Source of the DNA: Uruburuella testudinis
GTDB lineage: Bacteria > Pseudomonadota > Gammaproteobacteria > Burkholderiales > Neisseriaceae
Reading direction: 5' to 3'
Length of the DNA stretch: 64,000 nt
Assembly (NCBI RefSeq): GCF_022870865.1
Contig: NZ_CP091508.1
Coordinates: forward strand, 1,798,001-1,862,000
In this document: positions 19,564 through 28,456 of the stretch, one piece after another
How the letters are laid out: each line of letters begins with the position of its first letter
Numbering within the stretch: the first letter of the stretch is position 1
Notes under the pieces: model-generated
What the model saw: the letters and a program-made list of their open reading frames with translations, nothing else
Databases searched by the model: none
Told to the model about the DNA's origin: nothing
Program-made: the position numbers and the translations under genes

Positions 19564-20208
19564 ATGCTTGCCCTGCTGATTATTCTCTCTGCCGCACTGA
19601 TAGGTGCAGATATTTATGTGTGGCTCCAAGCCCGTGCCAAAAGCTACCAAAATGCAACCGCCATGCCCGCCGCCGAATTCGGCCTGATTTTGGGCACAGC
19701 CAAATATATCGGCGAACAGCGCGCGCTGAACCGCTATTACCAAAACCGTATCGATGCCGCCGTCGAATTATGGCGTGCCGGCAAAGTGAAACGCTTTATC
19801 GCAAGCGGCAGCGGTTTAGACAACACCCCCAGCGAAACCGTGTGCATGCAGGCCGACCTGGCAGCCGCCGGCATTCCCGCAAGCGCCATCTGGCAAGACC
19901 CGGCCGGCCTGCGCACGCTCGACAGCATTATCCGCTACCGCCAAAGCTTCGGCCGGCACAGCGTTTGCATCATTTCGCAACCTTTCCACAACCAGCGCGC
20001 CCTGATGCAGGCACAAGCCTGCAAACTCAATGCCTGTGCTTACGACGCCCGCATCATCGGCATCCGCGCCGGCTGGAAAATCCACGCACGCGAACGCGCG
20101 GCACGGCTGCGCTTGTGGTACGACCTGCTCTGCCGGCAAGCGCCCCGATACAGCATTGCCGAAATTCCAATCAAGCAATACCCCACTTCTTCATCAAGCA
20201 ACGAATAA
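19564..20208 (+). CDS. SanA/YdcF-family (DUF218) membrane-anchored protein
   Basis: A 214-residue protein with one N-terminal membrane segment (LALLIILSAALIGADIYVWL) and a DUF218 domain. Recognisable features are LILGTAKY, IASGSG, the ETVCMQADLAAAGIP stretch and ISQPFHNQRALMQA, matching SanA-type proteins linked to envelope permeability and exclusion of vancomycin. The start ATG lies directly behind the DUS that also carries the arfA stop, 2 bp after it. It may be translated from read-through of the arfA terminator or from its own promoter. The biochemical activity of the family is not firmly known. Confidence 0.85.
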   Translation: MLALLIILSAALIGADIYVWLQARAKSYQNATAMPAAEFGLILGTAKYIGEQRALNRYYQNRIDAAVELWRAGKVKRFIASGSGLDNTPSETVCMQADLAAAGIPASAIWQDPAGLRTLDSIIRYRQSFGRHSVCIISQPFHNQRALMQAQACKLNACAYDARIIGIRAGWKIHARERAARLRLWYDLLCRQAPRYSIAEIPIKQYPTSSSSNE

Positions 20209-20271
20209 TATTCACAACAATCACCTAACCACGTTAACGCGCCTTGTCGTATGTGTGTACAGTCTGCAAAT
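20209..20271. repeat. Degenerate Correia-like element, left part
   Basis: Resembles the left and middle of the 105-bp element at 63634-63736: ATTCACAACAATCACCTAACC and CGCCTTGTCGTATGTGTACAGTCTGC. The right inverted end is missing and replaced by a DUS hairpin. It begins at the stop codon of the SanA-like gene. Confidence 0.55.
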
Positions 20272-20314
20272 AAGCAAAGGCCGTCTGAAAGTATTTTCTT
20301 TCAGACGGCCTTTG
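20272..20314. terminator. Long DUS hairpin
   Basis: A stem of about 18 bp (GCAAAGGCCGTCTGAAAG and its complement) around a 6-base loop, immediately downstream of the SanA-like gene. A strong candidate terminator. Confidence 0.7.
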
Positions 20315-20358
20315 CTCACACAGGTTTTTTGTGAGCAGAACCCACGCAATACACCCTT

Positions 20359-20522
20359 TAGGGTGTTCTGATGTGTCATATACCATCATCTTTTTTTGCC
20401 CCTGAAAACGCATCTGCTGCGTTAAAAAGCCTCGCAAGATGTTCAATCTTGCTGCGTTTTTTGCCTGGCATCTGCTTTCAGGAACAAAAATCCCCTCATA
20501 AACAAATTGTCCGGACACCCTA
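20359..20522. repeat. MITE-like inverted-repeat element, copy A (full length, left end diverged)
   Basis: About 164 bp bounded by TAGGGTGT...GGACACCCTA. The inside holds the family core CGCATCTGCTGCGTTAAAAAG, CCTCGCAAGAT...ATCTTGCTGCG and GGAACAAAAATCCCCTCAT. It is shared with elements at 49120, 53713 and 54394. No coding capacity. Confidence 0.8.
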
Positions 20523-20616
20523 GGTCGGATTCTTAAATCCGACATTTTTCAGACGGCTGAAATTATTTGGCATCATCAGAATATCGAACCATTTGTCGGA
20601 TACAAGTATCCGACCT
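20523..20616. repeat. Palindromic GTCGGAT repeat pair
   Basis: GGTCGGATTCTTAAATCCGAC at the left and GTCGGATACAAGTATCCGACC at the right, each itself a hairpin and together inverted. Related sequences lie at 43262-43361 and partly near 63252-63280. It directly abuts MITE copy A. Confidence 0.65.
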
Positions 20617-20721
20617 TGCTTCATCAACAATCGGCCAACCGCATCGCCAAACCTATGCAGTCCGCAACAAACAACAGAGCCGCAGTCTGCTGACGGCGGC
20701 TCTGTTCGGGCGGCAGCCCGA

Positions 20722-20850
20722 TTATTGCGCATCACGTTGATTGTTTAGCAAACTCTCGGCGCGGTCTTGCTCAAACTCGCCCCACATGGCGTTCAACACC
20801 GCCAGCAATACGGCAAAGCCCAAGCCCAATACCCATGCAAAATACCACAT
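20722..20850 (-). CDS. cydX: Cytochrome bd oxidase small subunit CydX
   Basis: A 42-residue single-span inner-membrane peptide, MWYFAWVLGLGFAVLLAVLN, then a short polar tail. It matches CydX/YbgT, which stabilises the haem groups of cytochrome bd. The ATG at 20850 is preceded by AAGGATAAAG. It lies 75 bp downstream of cydB on the same strand, with a DUS hairpin (20875-20910) in between. The short size and the conserved MWYF start make the identification firm. Confidence 0.93.
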   Translation of the reverse strand: MWYFAWVLGLGFAVLLAVLNAMWGEFEQDRAESLLNNQRDAQ

Positions 20851-20874
20851 AATCTTTATCCTTTGTCTGCGGTT

Positions 20875-20910
20875 TTCAGACGGCCTTTTAAAAGCTGAGG
20901 CCGTCTGAAA
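20875..20910 (-). terminator. DUS hairpin between cydB and cydX
   Basis: Inverted AG-DUS pair in the 75-bp gap. It could partially terminate cydAB transcription and so lower cydX expression, or protect the cydAB mRNA end. Its effect is inferred. Confidence 0.5.
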
Positions 20911-20925
20911 GCACCTGATTCGAAA

Positions 20926-22080
20926 TCAATAAGCGCTGTGATCGTTTTCACGCACATATTCGGCGGTTACCTTGCCGCGCATCACCCGAAATGCCCAACC
21001 GGTGTAGGTCACCACAATCGGCATCATGATGATGGTGGCGAAAAACATCACTGTGAGCGTGAGGTGGCTCGAAGTGGCGTCCCACACGGTAAGGCCGGAG
21101 CGCAAATCGCTGCTGCTGGGCAAAATAAACGGAAACAGCGACACGCCGAAAGTGGCAATCACGCCGAGTATGCTCAGCGAAGAGCACACAAACGCCGCCA
21201 AAGTTTTACCGGCCCGCGCCAGCAGCAAAGCCGCCAACACACCCGCATAAGCCAGCAACGGCACCAGCATAACCAGCGGCCAGCGTTGGTAGTTGAGCAT
21301 CCAGGCGCCGGCCTGCCGCACCACTTCTTTGCCCAGCGGATTGGCCAACTCGCCCGGTGCCAGCCCGGCCACAGCCACATAACCGTCGATACCGGTCGCC
21401 ACCCACACCCCGGCCGCACTGAATGCCAGCAAGGTAATCAGCGCGCTGCCGATTAAAGTATGGCGGGTGCGCCGGTAAACAATGCCTTCGGTGCGGTGCA
21501 TCAGATACACGCCGCCGTGAAACACCAGCATCGCCACCGACACCACGCCGCACAATAAAGCAAACGGGTTTAACAGCGCCCAAAACGAGCCGGTGTAAAA
21601 CGAGCGCATGCTGTCGTCGAAATGAAACGGCACACCCAGAATCACATTGCCCAAGGCCACGCCAAACAATAGAGCAGGCACAAACGAGCCGACAAACAAA
21701 CACCAGTCCCACGTTTTGCGCCAGGTATCGTTTTGAATCATGCTGCGGTATTTAAACCCCACCGGGCGGAAAAACATCGCCCACAACACCGCCAGCATCG
21801 CCCAGTAAAAACCGGAAAACGCTGTGGCATATACCATCGGCCAGGCGGCAAAAATCGCGCCTGCGCCGGTAATCAGCCAGGTTTGGTTGCCTTCCCAGTG
21901 TGCGCCGATGCTGTTGATGACAATGCGCCGCTCTTCATCGGTTTTCGCCACAAAAGGCAGCAGCGTGCCGATGCCCATATCGTGGCCATCCATAATGGCA
22001 AAACCGATCAGCAGAAAGCCGATAAACAGCCACCAGATAAATTTCAGCGTGGCATAGTCGAATAAATTAATGATATCCAT
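20926..22080 (-). CDS. cydB: Cytochrome bd ubiquinol oxidase subunit II
   Basis: Structural subunit of the quinol:O2 oxidoreductase cytochrome bd, a high-affinity oxidase that does not pump protons. It is 384 residues with eight or nine membrane spans. The family start DYATLKFIWWLFIGFLLIGFAIMDGHDMG and the conserved AHWEGNQTWLITGAGAIFAAWP are visible. The ATG at 22080 follows GGGAGCGGAAC and lies 11 bp after the cydA stop, so the two are co-translated. Confidence 0.96.
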   Translation of the reverse strand: MDIINLFDYATLKFIWWLFIGFLLIGFAIMDGHDMGIGTLLPFVAKTDEERRIVINSIGAHWEGNQTWLITGAGAIFAAWPMVYATAFSGFYWAMLAVLWAMFFRPVGFKYRSMIQNDTWRKTWDWCLFVGSFVPALLFGVALGNVILGVPFHFDDSMRSFYTGSFWALLNPFALLCGVVSVAMLVFHGGVYLMHRTEGIVYRRTRHTLIGSALITLLAFSAAGVWVATGIDGYVAVAGLAPGELANPLGKEVVRQAGAWMLNYQRWPLVMLVPLLAYAGVLAALLLARAGKTLAAFVCSSLSILGVIATFGVSLFPFILPSSSDLRSGLTVWDATSSHLTLTVMFFATIIMMPIVVTYTGWAFRVMRGKVTAEYVRENDHSAY

Positions 22081-22091
22081 GTTCCGCTCCC

Positions 22092-23636
22092 TTAATGATT
22101 GTGTTCATTATCGTAACGGCCGGTGCCCAACGAGCCCGGGCCGATGCGGATATATTTCTGCATCAGATACACTTCCACAATCAGCAGCACGGTATAAAAA
22201 GCGATAAAACCGCTTAACGAACCGATGAGCGAGCCGATGGAAAGCGAAGAAGCGGAAAGATGAGTGGGTAATACGCCGTAAATCGTCCACGGCTGGCGGC
22301 CGTATTCGGCCACAAACCAACCCGATTCAATCGCCAGCCACGGCAGCGGCAGCGATACCACAGCCACTTTCAGCAACCACGGTTTGGCGGCAAACGTGCC
22401 TTTCAGCGAAGACCAAAAGCTCAAGCCGAACACCAGCAACATCGCAAAACCGCAAGCCACCATAATGCGGAAAGTAAGGAACATCGGCCATACGGTCGGC
22501 ACCGAATCGCGCGCCGCCTGCGCCACCATTTCGGGCGTGGCCTGATCCACATCCTGCACATATTGCTTCAGCAGCAGGCCGAAGCCCAAATCTTCTTGGT
22601 GTTGGCGGAACACGGCTTGCGCTTCGGTATTTTTGTTGTCTTTGCGCAAAGCTTCCAGCGCGGTTACGGCATGGCGGCCGGAATCAATCCGTTTTTCGTT
22701 TTCCGCAATGATTTCCTTAATGCCCGGAATCGGCGTATCGAGCGAGCGCGTGCCGATAATGCCCATCACATAAGGAATATGAATGGCAAAATCGTTTTTC
22801 ATTTCTTTTTCGTTGGGAATGGCAAACAGGTTGAACGATGCCGGCGCCGGCTCGGTTTCCCACATCGCCTCAATCGCCGCCATTTTGGTTTTCTGCGCAT
22901 GGCCGATGCTGTAGCCCGATTCGTCGCCCAATACCAATACCGACAAAATCGAAGCCATGCCGAATGCGGCGGCAATGCGGAAGCTTTTCTTGGCAAATTC
23001 CACATCTTGTTTGCGCAACAGATACCAGCTTGAAATCGACAGCACAAACATCGAGCCGGCCACATAACCCGCCGACACCGTGTGCACAAATTTATTCTGC
23101 GCTTCGGGGTTGAAAATCACCTCGATAAAGCTGGTCATCTCCATGCGCATGGTTTCAAAGTTAAAAGCCGCGCCCACCGGGTTTTGCATCCAACCGTTGG
23201 CCACCAAAATCCACAAGGCCGACAAATTAGTGCCCAGCGCCATAAAGATGGTCACCAGCAGATGCTGGCGGCGCGACATTTTGTCCCAACCGAAGAAAAA
23301 CAAGCCCACCAGCGTGGCTTCGAGAAAAAACGCCATCAGCCCTTCCAGCGCCAGCGGCGCGCCGAAAATATCGCCCACATAATGCGAGTAATACGACCAG
23401 TTGGTGCCAAACTGAAATTCCATGGTGATGCCGGTGGTTACCCCCAGCGCAAAGTTGATGCCGAACAGCTTGCCCCAAAATTTGGTCATGTCGCGGTAAA
23501 CCACCTTGCCCGTCATCACATAAACCGCTTCCATAATCACCAAAATCCATGCCAGCCCGAGCGTGAGCGGCACAAACAAAAAGTGATACAAAACTGTGAT
23601 GGCGAACTGAAGCCGCGATAATTCGACTAAGTCCAT
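22092..23636 (-). CDS. cydA: Cytochrome bd ubiquinol oxidase subunit I
   Basis: Carries haems b558, b595 and d and oxidises quinol in the inner membrane. It is 514 residues. [23 protein letters not shown] holds the N-terminal haem-ligand histidine, [12 protein letters not shown] begins the quinol-binding Q-loop, and [13 protein letters not shown] is the classic C-terminal signature. The Q-loop is long, as in E. coli CydA. The ATG at 23636 is preceded by AGGAGC. It follows the cydDC assembly genes, which are needed for haem insertion. Pathogenic Neisseria respire with cytochrome cbb3, so this module distinguishes the organism from them. Confidence 0.97.
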   Translation of the reverse strand: MDLVELSRLQFAITVLYHFLFVPLTLGLAWILVIMEAVYVMTGKVVYRDMTKFWGKLFGINFALGVTTGITMEFQFGTNWSYYSHYVGDIFGAPLALEGLMAFFLEATLVGLFFFGWDKMSRRQHLLVTIFMALGTNLSALWILVANGWMQNPVGAAFNFETMRMEMTSFIEVIFNPEAQNKFVHTVSAGYVAGSMFVLSISSWYLLRKQDVEFAKKSFRIAAAFGMASILSVLVLGDESGYSIGHAQKTKMAAIEAMWETEPAPASFNLFAIPNEKEMKNDFAIHIPYVMGIIGTRSLDTPIPGIKEIIAENEKRIDSGRHAVTALEALRKDNKNTEAQAVFRQHQEDLGFGLLLKQYVQDVDQATPEMVAQAARDSVPTVWPMFLTFRIMVACGFAMLLVFGLSFWSSLKGTFAAKPWLLKVAVVSLPLPWLAIESGWFVAEYGRQPWTIYGVLPTHLSASSLSIGSLIGSLSGFIAFYTVLLIVEVYLMQKYIRIGPGSLGTGRYDNEHNH

Positions 23637-23751
23637 AGTGTTGCTCCTGTGTGTCAGGTTTGTTTGAAGTTTTATTACAAAAATACAGCTTCCGGTATTC
23701 TACTCTCCCCCATCCGCCGGCAAAAGGTCGTTTACATTATCAGGAAACCCC

Positions 23752-23816
23752 TAGGGTATCCTGACAATTCGATTTATAGGTGCTTTTTGCCCCTGAAAAA
23801 TCAGAGGCTCATTTAT
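23752..23816. repeat. MITE-like element, copy B (one end only)
   Basis: Starts TAGGGTATCCTGACAATTCGATTTATAGGTGC, then GCCCCTGAAAA, then stops matching the family. It lies between cydC and cydA. The missing right half suggests decay or deletion up to the cydC stop. Confidence 0.65.
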
Positions 23817-23819
23817 CTT

Positions 23820-25466
23820 TCAGACGGCCTCTTGCAGATGCAAACGCTCAAACGCCCAATCGGCCTGCACTTGATGGCTGGCCAATATCAACAGGCCGTG
23901 TTTTTGCTCGGCAACCAGCATATCGGCCAAGCGGCTGCGGTTGGCGGCATCCAGCCCGGCAAACGGCTCATCCAGCAGCAATAAGGCGCGCGGTTTCAAC
24001 AACAGCCGTGCCAGCGCAATCCGCCGCGCCTGCCCGCCCGACACCTCGGCGCCGTATTCGCCCAAACGGGTATGCAGGCCTTGCGGTTGCGCACGCGCCC
24101 AGCCGGCCAGCTGCACTTTTTCCAACACCTGCCACAAAGCCGCATCGCTTGCCGCCGCATCGCCCAAACGCAGATTTTCCGCCAGTGTCAGATCAAAAAT
24201 ATCCACCTGCTGCGCCAGATAGCCGACCGCATCATGCTTTACAAACGCACCCCAATCCTGCCCATTGAGTTTCAGACGGCCCCTCTCAGGCAGCAACTCG
24301 CCCGCCAGCACATCCAACAGCGTTGATTTGCCCGCACCGGAGCGCCCGCTAATCAGCAGCACTTCGCCGCTTTTAAGCGTGAAATTTACGTTTTCCACGC
24401 CATTTAATGCCCCCGCCTTTTTGGCGCTGACGGCTTCTGCACTGAATGTCAGACTATCTTGCGGCCAAACAGCGGCGGCTGTTTCTGCGGCAGGCGCTGC
24501 GCTGCCCAGCGCATTTAAGCGGTCGCGGGCGGCCATGCTGAAGCCGAGCGCCATCCATTGCGATGCCTGCGGTGTGAGCACTTCGTTCAAACCAAACACC
24601 GCCAACACCAGCGCCAGCAGCAGCGGCACACTCAAAGCTCCACTCTGCAACAGCGGCCAGGCCTGCCACAGCAACAAGCCTGTCAACAGCGCCAACAGGC
24701 ATTGCTGCAACCACACATACACGCTGGCCAGCTGCTGTTGGCGCAGTTGCAGGCGGCCGTATTCCGCATCGGCCTCAAGAAACTGCCGCCCGCAATCCGC
24801 CCAGCGCTGCCACAACAGCAGTGAAGTGAGGATACTCAAGGGCATCAACAGTAAATGGCGCCGCCGCTCCGCCGCCTGCGTGTCGGCGCGGGCGAGCGCG
24901 ATGCCCTGCCGCGCCGCCAATGCAGGCAGCAGCACACCCGCCGCCAACAAAGGCGGCAACACATAAACCAGCAACCCGGGCGCAGCCAGCAGCAGCCACA
25001 CCACAAAGGCCGTCTGAAGCAGCAACGCCCATAACCACGGCATCAGAAAACGCAGCGGCCATTGGTCGAGCAAATCAATATCGCCGGTGAGCCGGTGCAT
25101 GGCCTGTGCCGACAACACACCGGTGCCGGCAGATGCCGCAGCCAAACGGCTGAAAAAACGCACCCGCAAATCACGCAGCAGCGCCAACACTGCATTGTGC
25201 GAGGCCAAGCGCTCGCCGTAACGCCCGGCGGTGCGGGCAATCGCCAGCGTGCGGATAATCGCGGCGGGGCGGAAATAATCAAACGTATAAGCCGTTGCCA
25301 TTGCCGCCAGCCCGGCTGCTGCTGCCGCGCTGATAAACCAGCCCGACACCGCCAGCAGCGCCACCGTGGCCGCCAGCGTGATTGCACCCAACACCCATGC
25401 CAGTGCCCACATGCCTTTGCGCCCCTGCCACAATTCGCGCAAACGGATATCTTGTTTACCGCTCAT
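23820..25466 (-). CDS. cydC: Heterodimeric thiol/haem ABC exporter subunit CydC
   Basis: With CydD forms an ABC exporter needed to assemble cytochrome bd (exports glutathione/cysteine or moves haem). It is 548 residues: an N-terminal six-span membrane domain (MWALAWVLGAITLAATVALL), Walker A GRSGAGKST, signature VSGGQARRIALARLL and Walker B LLLLDEPFAG. The ATG at 25466 has GGAGCG upstream and overlaps the cydD end by 11 bp. The stop is inside a DUS (GAG GCC GTC TGA). Confidence 0.94.
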   Translation of the reverse strand: MSGKQDIRLRELWQGRKGMWALAWVLGAITLAATVALLAVSGWFISAAAAAGLAAMATAYTFDYFRPAAIIRTLAIARTAGRYGERLASHNAVLALLRDLRVRFFSRLAAASAGTGVLSAQAMHRLTGDIDLLDQWPLRFLMPWLWALLLQTAFVVWLLLAAPGLLVYVLPPLLAAGVLLPALAARQGIALARADTQAAERRRHLLLMPLSILTSLLLWQRWADCGRQFLEADAEYGRLQLRQQQLASVYVWLQQCLLALLTGLLLWQAWPLLQSGALSVPLLLALVLAVFGLNEVLTPQASQWMALGFSMAARDRLNALGSAAPAAETAAAVWPQDSLTFSAEAVSAKKAGALNGVENVNFTLKSGEVLLISGRSGAGKSTLLDVLAGELLPERGRLKLNGQDWGAFVKHDAVGYLAQQVDIFDLTLAENLRLGDAAASDAALWQVLEKVQLAGWARAQPQGLHTRLGEYGAEVSGGQARRIALARLLLKPRALLLLDEPFAGLDAANRSRLADMLVAEQKHGLLILASHQVQADWAFERLHLQEAV

Positions 25467-27240
25467 CAGGCGCTCCTTCCAGCATCACCACCTCATCCAG
25501 CCACGGCACCGCCGCCAAATCGTGGCTCACCAGCAACACGGTTTTGCCGCGGCTGATCTGCCCCAACACGCGGTATAAATCTGCCGCCGTTTCTTCATCC
25601 AAATGCGCCGCCGGTTCGTCGAGCAGCCATAAAGGCGCATCGTGCAGCAGCAGTTGCGCCAGCGACAAACGCTGCTGCTGCCCGCCCGACAAGCCTTGCC
25701 CGCGCTCACCCAGATAAGTGTTCAAGCCGTCGGGCAAACGCTGTATCAAATCCCACAAACCCACCGCCTCCAGCGCCTGCCGCATCTCTTCTGCTCCGGC
25801 AGCGGCATTTGCCAGGCGCAGATTGTCGGCAACCGTGCCCGGCAGCAGCGTGGCCGTTTGCGCCAGATAAGCGGTTTGCCGTTGCAGGCAGGCCCGATCG
25901 AAGCCGGCGCAATCTTCACCATTCAACCAAATCCGCCCGCGGTAGGCGCAAAAACCCAGTAGCGCCTGCAACAGGCTCGATTTGCCCACACCGCTGCGGC
26001 CGCCGATACCGATGCGCGCGCCGGCGGCAACGGCAAACGAAACCGCCGCCAGCCGCTCGCGATCGCCTTCGCCGCCGATGGCAAGCTGTTCCAGCCGCAG
26101 CGACGGCGCAACTTTCAGAGCATCTTGGTGTGTTGATTTCCGAGTGTTTTCCGTTTCTGGAATGGATTCATGAAAACGCTCTGAGGCCGTCTGAATACCA
26201 TTTTCAGACGGCCTTGAAGATTCAGCCGCCATATCCAGCAAAGGCTGCACTGCTTCGGCTGCCGCCTGCGCCTGCGCTTTGGCATGATAATCGGTGCCGA
26301 GCTGGCGCAACGGCGCATAAAATTCCGGCGCCAGCAGCAAGATAAACAAGGCGCTGCGGTAAGGCACCGGCACTTCGCCCTGCGCCCACGGCAGCACCCC
26401 GATCAGCCCCAGCCCCAAATACACCGCCACCAGCGCAATCGCCAGCGAGGCAAACAATTCCAACACCGCGCCCGACAAAAAAGCCAGCCGCAACACGCCC
26501 ATCGTGCGCCGCTGATACGCCTCTGCCGCCGATGCCACCTGTTTTTCCGCCTGCGTTGCGGCATTCAAGCGGCGTAAAGTCGGCATGCCGCGCACCAAGT
26601 CTAAAAAACGCCCACCCAGCTGCGCCAACGTGTCGAGCTGCTCGCGGCTTTTTCCGGCTGCCGCCGAACCGACCAATATCATAAACAGCGGCACCAGCGG
26701 CGCCGTGAGCAGCAACAGCAGCGCGGCCAGCTTACTGTGTGCAAACACCGCCGCCGCAATCACCAGCGGCGTAGCCACAGCCACCGTGCGCTGCACATAA
26801 AAACGGCTGATGTAGCCGTCGAGCGCATCCACCTGCTCCAAAACCCGGGTGCTCAACGCCCCGTCGCTACCGAAACGGCTGCGTGCCGGCCCCAAGTCTG
26901 CCAGTGCATCCAACAACCGGCGGCGCAACTGATGGCGCACATCTAAGCTCAGGTTTTGCAACCGGCGCTCTTTATAAAGGGAAAGCAAAGGCCGTAACAG
27001 CAAACACACCAACAGCCACGGCAACACGGTATAAAGGCCGTCTGAAGGCAAACGCTCCCCCGCCGCCGCCGCGTTGAGCCAGCCGGCAAACAAATCGGCC
27101 AGCAGCGCGCTTTGCCATATCAACAGCGCCAACGCCACCCATGCCGCCAAAAGCGGCAGATACAGGCGGCGGCGGTAGGGGCGCATCAGCGCATCCAGCA
27201 AAGCGGCAGAACGGGGGGCTCGGCGCATCATGAAAACCAT
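25456..27240 (-). CDS. cydD: Heterodimeric thiol/haem ABC exporter subunit CydD
   Basis: Partner of CydC, 594 residues. Membrane domain in the first 310 residues, Walker A GGRSGVGKSS, signature LSGGQQQRLSLAQLLL, Walker B PLWLLDEPAAHLD. Between the membrane and ATPase domains lies a poorly conserved, charged linker (ESSRPSENGIQTASERF and on) encoded by an inverted DUS pair. The start is uncertain: ATG at 27240 or the ATG pair at residues 4-5 (MMRRAPRS). It is the first gene of the cydDC-cydAB-cydX cluster. Confidence 0.92.
   Translation of the reverse strand: MVFMMRRAPRSAALLDALMRPYRRRLYLPLLAAWVALALLIWQSALLADLFAGWLNAAAAGERLPSDGLYTVLPWLLVCLLLRPLLSLYKERRLQNLSLDVRHQLRRRLLDALADLGPARSRFGSDGALSTRVLEQVDALDGYISRFYVQRTVAVATPLVIAAAVFAHSKLAALLLLLTAPLVPLFMILVGSAAAGKSREQLDTLAQLGGRFLDLVRGMPTLRRLNAATQAEKQVASAAEAYQRRTMGVLRLAFLSGAVLELFASLAIALVAVYLGLGLIGVLPWAQGEVPVPYRSALFILLLAPEFYAPLRQLGTDYHAKAQAQAAAEAVQPLLDMAAESSRPSENGIQTASERFHESIPETENTRKSTHQDALKVAPSLRLEQLAIGGEGDRERLAAVSFAVAAGARIGIGGRSGVGKSSLLQALLGFCAYRGRIWLNGEDCAGFDRACLQRQTAYLAQTATLLPGTVADNLRLANAAAGAEEMRQALEAVGLWDLIQRLPDGLNTYLGERGQGLSGGQQQRLSLAQLLLHDAPLWLLDEPAAHLDEETAADLYRVLGQISRGKTVLLVSHDLAAVPWLDEVVMLEGAPDER
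26183..26214. repeat. Inverted DUS pair inside the cydD coding sequence
   Basis: Two AG-DUS facing each other across a short loop, in frame in the linker of CydD. Hairpins of this kind are normally found between genes. Confidence 0.75.
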
Positions 27241-27282
27241 CCGGGTAATGAGGTGAAAAACAGCAATAAAAGATTAACAGCG

Positions 27283-27320
27283 TTCAGACGGCCTGATACC
27301 TTTAGATGAGGCCGTCTGAA
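27283..27320. terminator. DUS hairpin upstream of cydD
   Basis: Inverted AG-DUS pair about 45 bp ahead of cydD. It may separate cydD from the leuE-like transcription unit. Confidence 0.5.
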
Positions 27321-27458
27321 CAATCGAATCGGATTATAGCAGCCGTTATCAGACAAAATGCCGCCCCGCCCGATGTTTACATGAATTAAGAAAACGCTTG
27401 AAACACTGCCCGTGCAACAGCGGCAAACCCGGCAAAGCGCGCTTGAAAAGAATCGTAA

Positions 27459-27491
27459 AGACCGTCTGAAACAATAGGTTCAGACGGCCTT
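27459..27491 (-). terminator. DUS hairpin downstream of the LeuE-like exporter
   Basis: Inverted DUS pair (one arm has ACCGTCTGAA) 15 bp beyond the stop of the exporter gene, in the right place for its terminator. Confidence 0.6.
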
Positions 27492-27505
27492 TACCGGTGT
27501 TTGGG

Positions 27506-28156
27506 TTATACCGCCGCACACCACAGCTTTGCCGCAAATGCAATAAACAAAGCCCCCACACCGCCCTTGCCCGCTGCTCCGGCTCTACGGTGGCGCGCCA
27601 CCATTTGCGTGAGGCGGCGGGCGGCCGGAGCGGTGAGGTTGAGAAAAATCAGGCTGATGGTTTGGAAAATCAGCCCCAGCACGAGAAAGCTTGTTAACGG
27701 ATGCGGATAGCTGATGTCGACAAACTGCACCATCATCGATGGAAAAAACAACAGCCCTTTCGGATTGAGCAACGCCACCATCAGCGCTTTTTTAAAGACT
27801 TTCGGCTTGCCGCCGGCCGGCAAGGCGCCGGCGGGCACGGCCTGCGGTGTGCCGTTGCACCAGCGTTGCCGCGCACTGTATAAAAGCTTGATGCCGAGCC
27901 AGGCCAGATAAGTGCCGCCCACCAACTTCAGGCCGTCAAACAGAAACGGATAAGCTTTCAGCAGGGCGCCGGCGCCCAAAGCCGAAGCGGCAATCAGCGT
28001 GCCGTTGCCGAGAAACGTGCCGGCAATCGCACGACGGGCGGTTTTGGCGCCGTATTGCCCGGCCACGGCCAGGCAAAACATCGAATTGGGCCCGGGCAAT
28101 AAAATCAACACCGTTACCGCCAGCGTGTAAGCAACAATATCGGTAATACCGAACAT
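27506..28156 (-). CDS. LysE/RhtB-family amino-acid exporter, LeuE-like
   Basis: A 216-residue inner-membrane exporter with six hydrophobic segments. The family signature LLPGPNSMFCLA is near the N-terminus, followed by GTFLGNGTLIAAS, a GGTYLAWLGIKLLY segment and ALLNPKGLLFFPSMMVQFVD. The arrangement matches LeuE (leucine and related amino acids) best, but substrate is inferred. The ATG at 28156 is preceded by AAAGGAAAAA; the frame extends further upstream but that part is not conserved. It is divergent from a LysR regulator that may control it. Confidence 0.87.
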   Translation of the reverse strand: MFGITDIVAYTLAVTVLILLPGPNSMFCLAVAGQYGAKTARRAIAGTFLGNGTLIAASALGAGALLKAYPFLFDGLKLVGGTYLAWLGIKLLYSARQRWCNGTPQAVPAGALPAGGKPKVFKKALMVALLNPKGLLFFPSMMVQFVDISYPHPLTSFLVLGLIFQTISLIFLNLTAPAARRLTQMVARHRRAGAAGKGGVGALFIAFAAKLWCAAV

Positions 28157-28315
28157 GGTTTTTCCTTTCCCGTCATTCAAAAAAAGCCGGCTGCTTTTTG
28201 AATGGCCGGCGCCTTCTTTGCGCTCAGATGAAATAACGAAACAGAATGATTCAGCCGGACGGTTTATGATTTCAGACGGCCTGCATATCGGAGAATACAG
28301 CCGCCGGAGTGCCCT

Positions 28316-28383
28316 GACCATTCACAAAAACAACCTGACCGCATCAGCCCGCAGCCTGCCCCGCCTGCTTTTGCAAATGGGCT
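28316..28383. repeat. Degenerate Correia-like element in the exporter/LysR control region
   Basis: CCATTCACAAAAACAACCTGACCGC at the left and GCAAATGGG at the right are decayed forms of the 105-bp element ends. It lies between the exporter gene and the LysR gene and is followed by a DUS-like AT variant. Confidence 0.5.
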
Positions 28384-28456
28384 TCAGACGGCACTATACA
28401 CAGCCGCCGTTCATACATAAAATACCAATCAAGAAACCCTGTGATAGGAAAACCGT

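Noticed and set aside
20359..20522. Classic Correia element
   Set aside because: The ends (TAGGGTGTCC) and core differ from the Correia consensus, so it is treated as a separate family.
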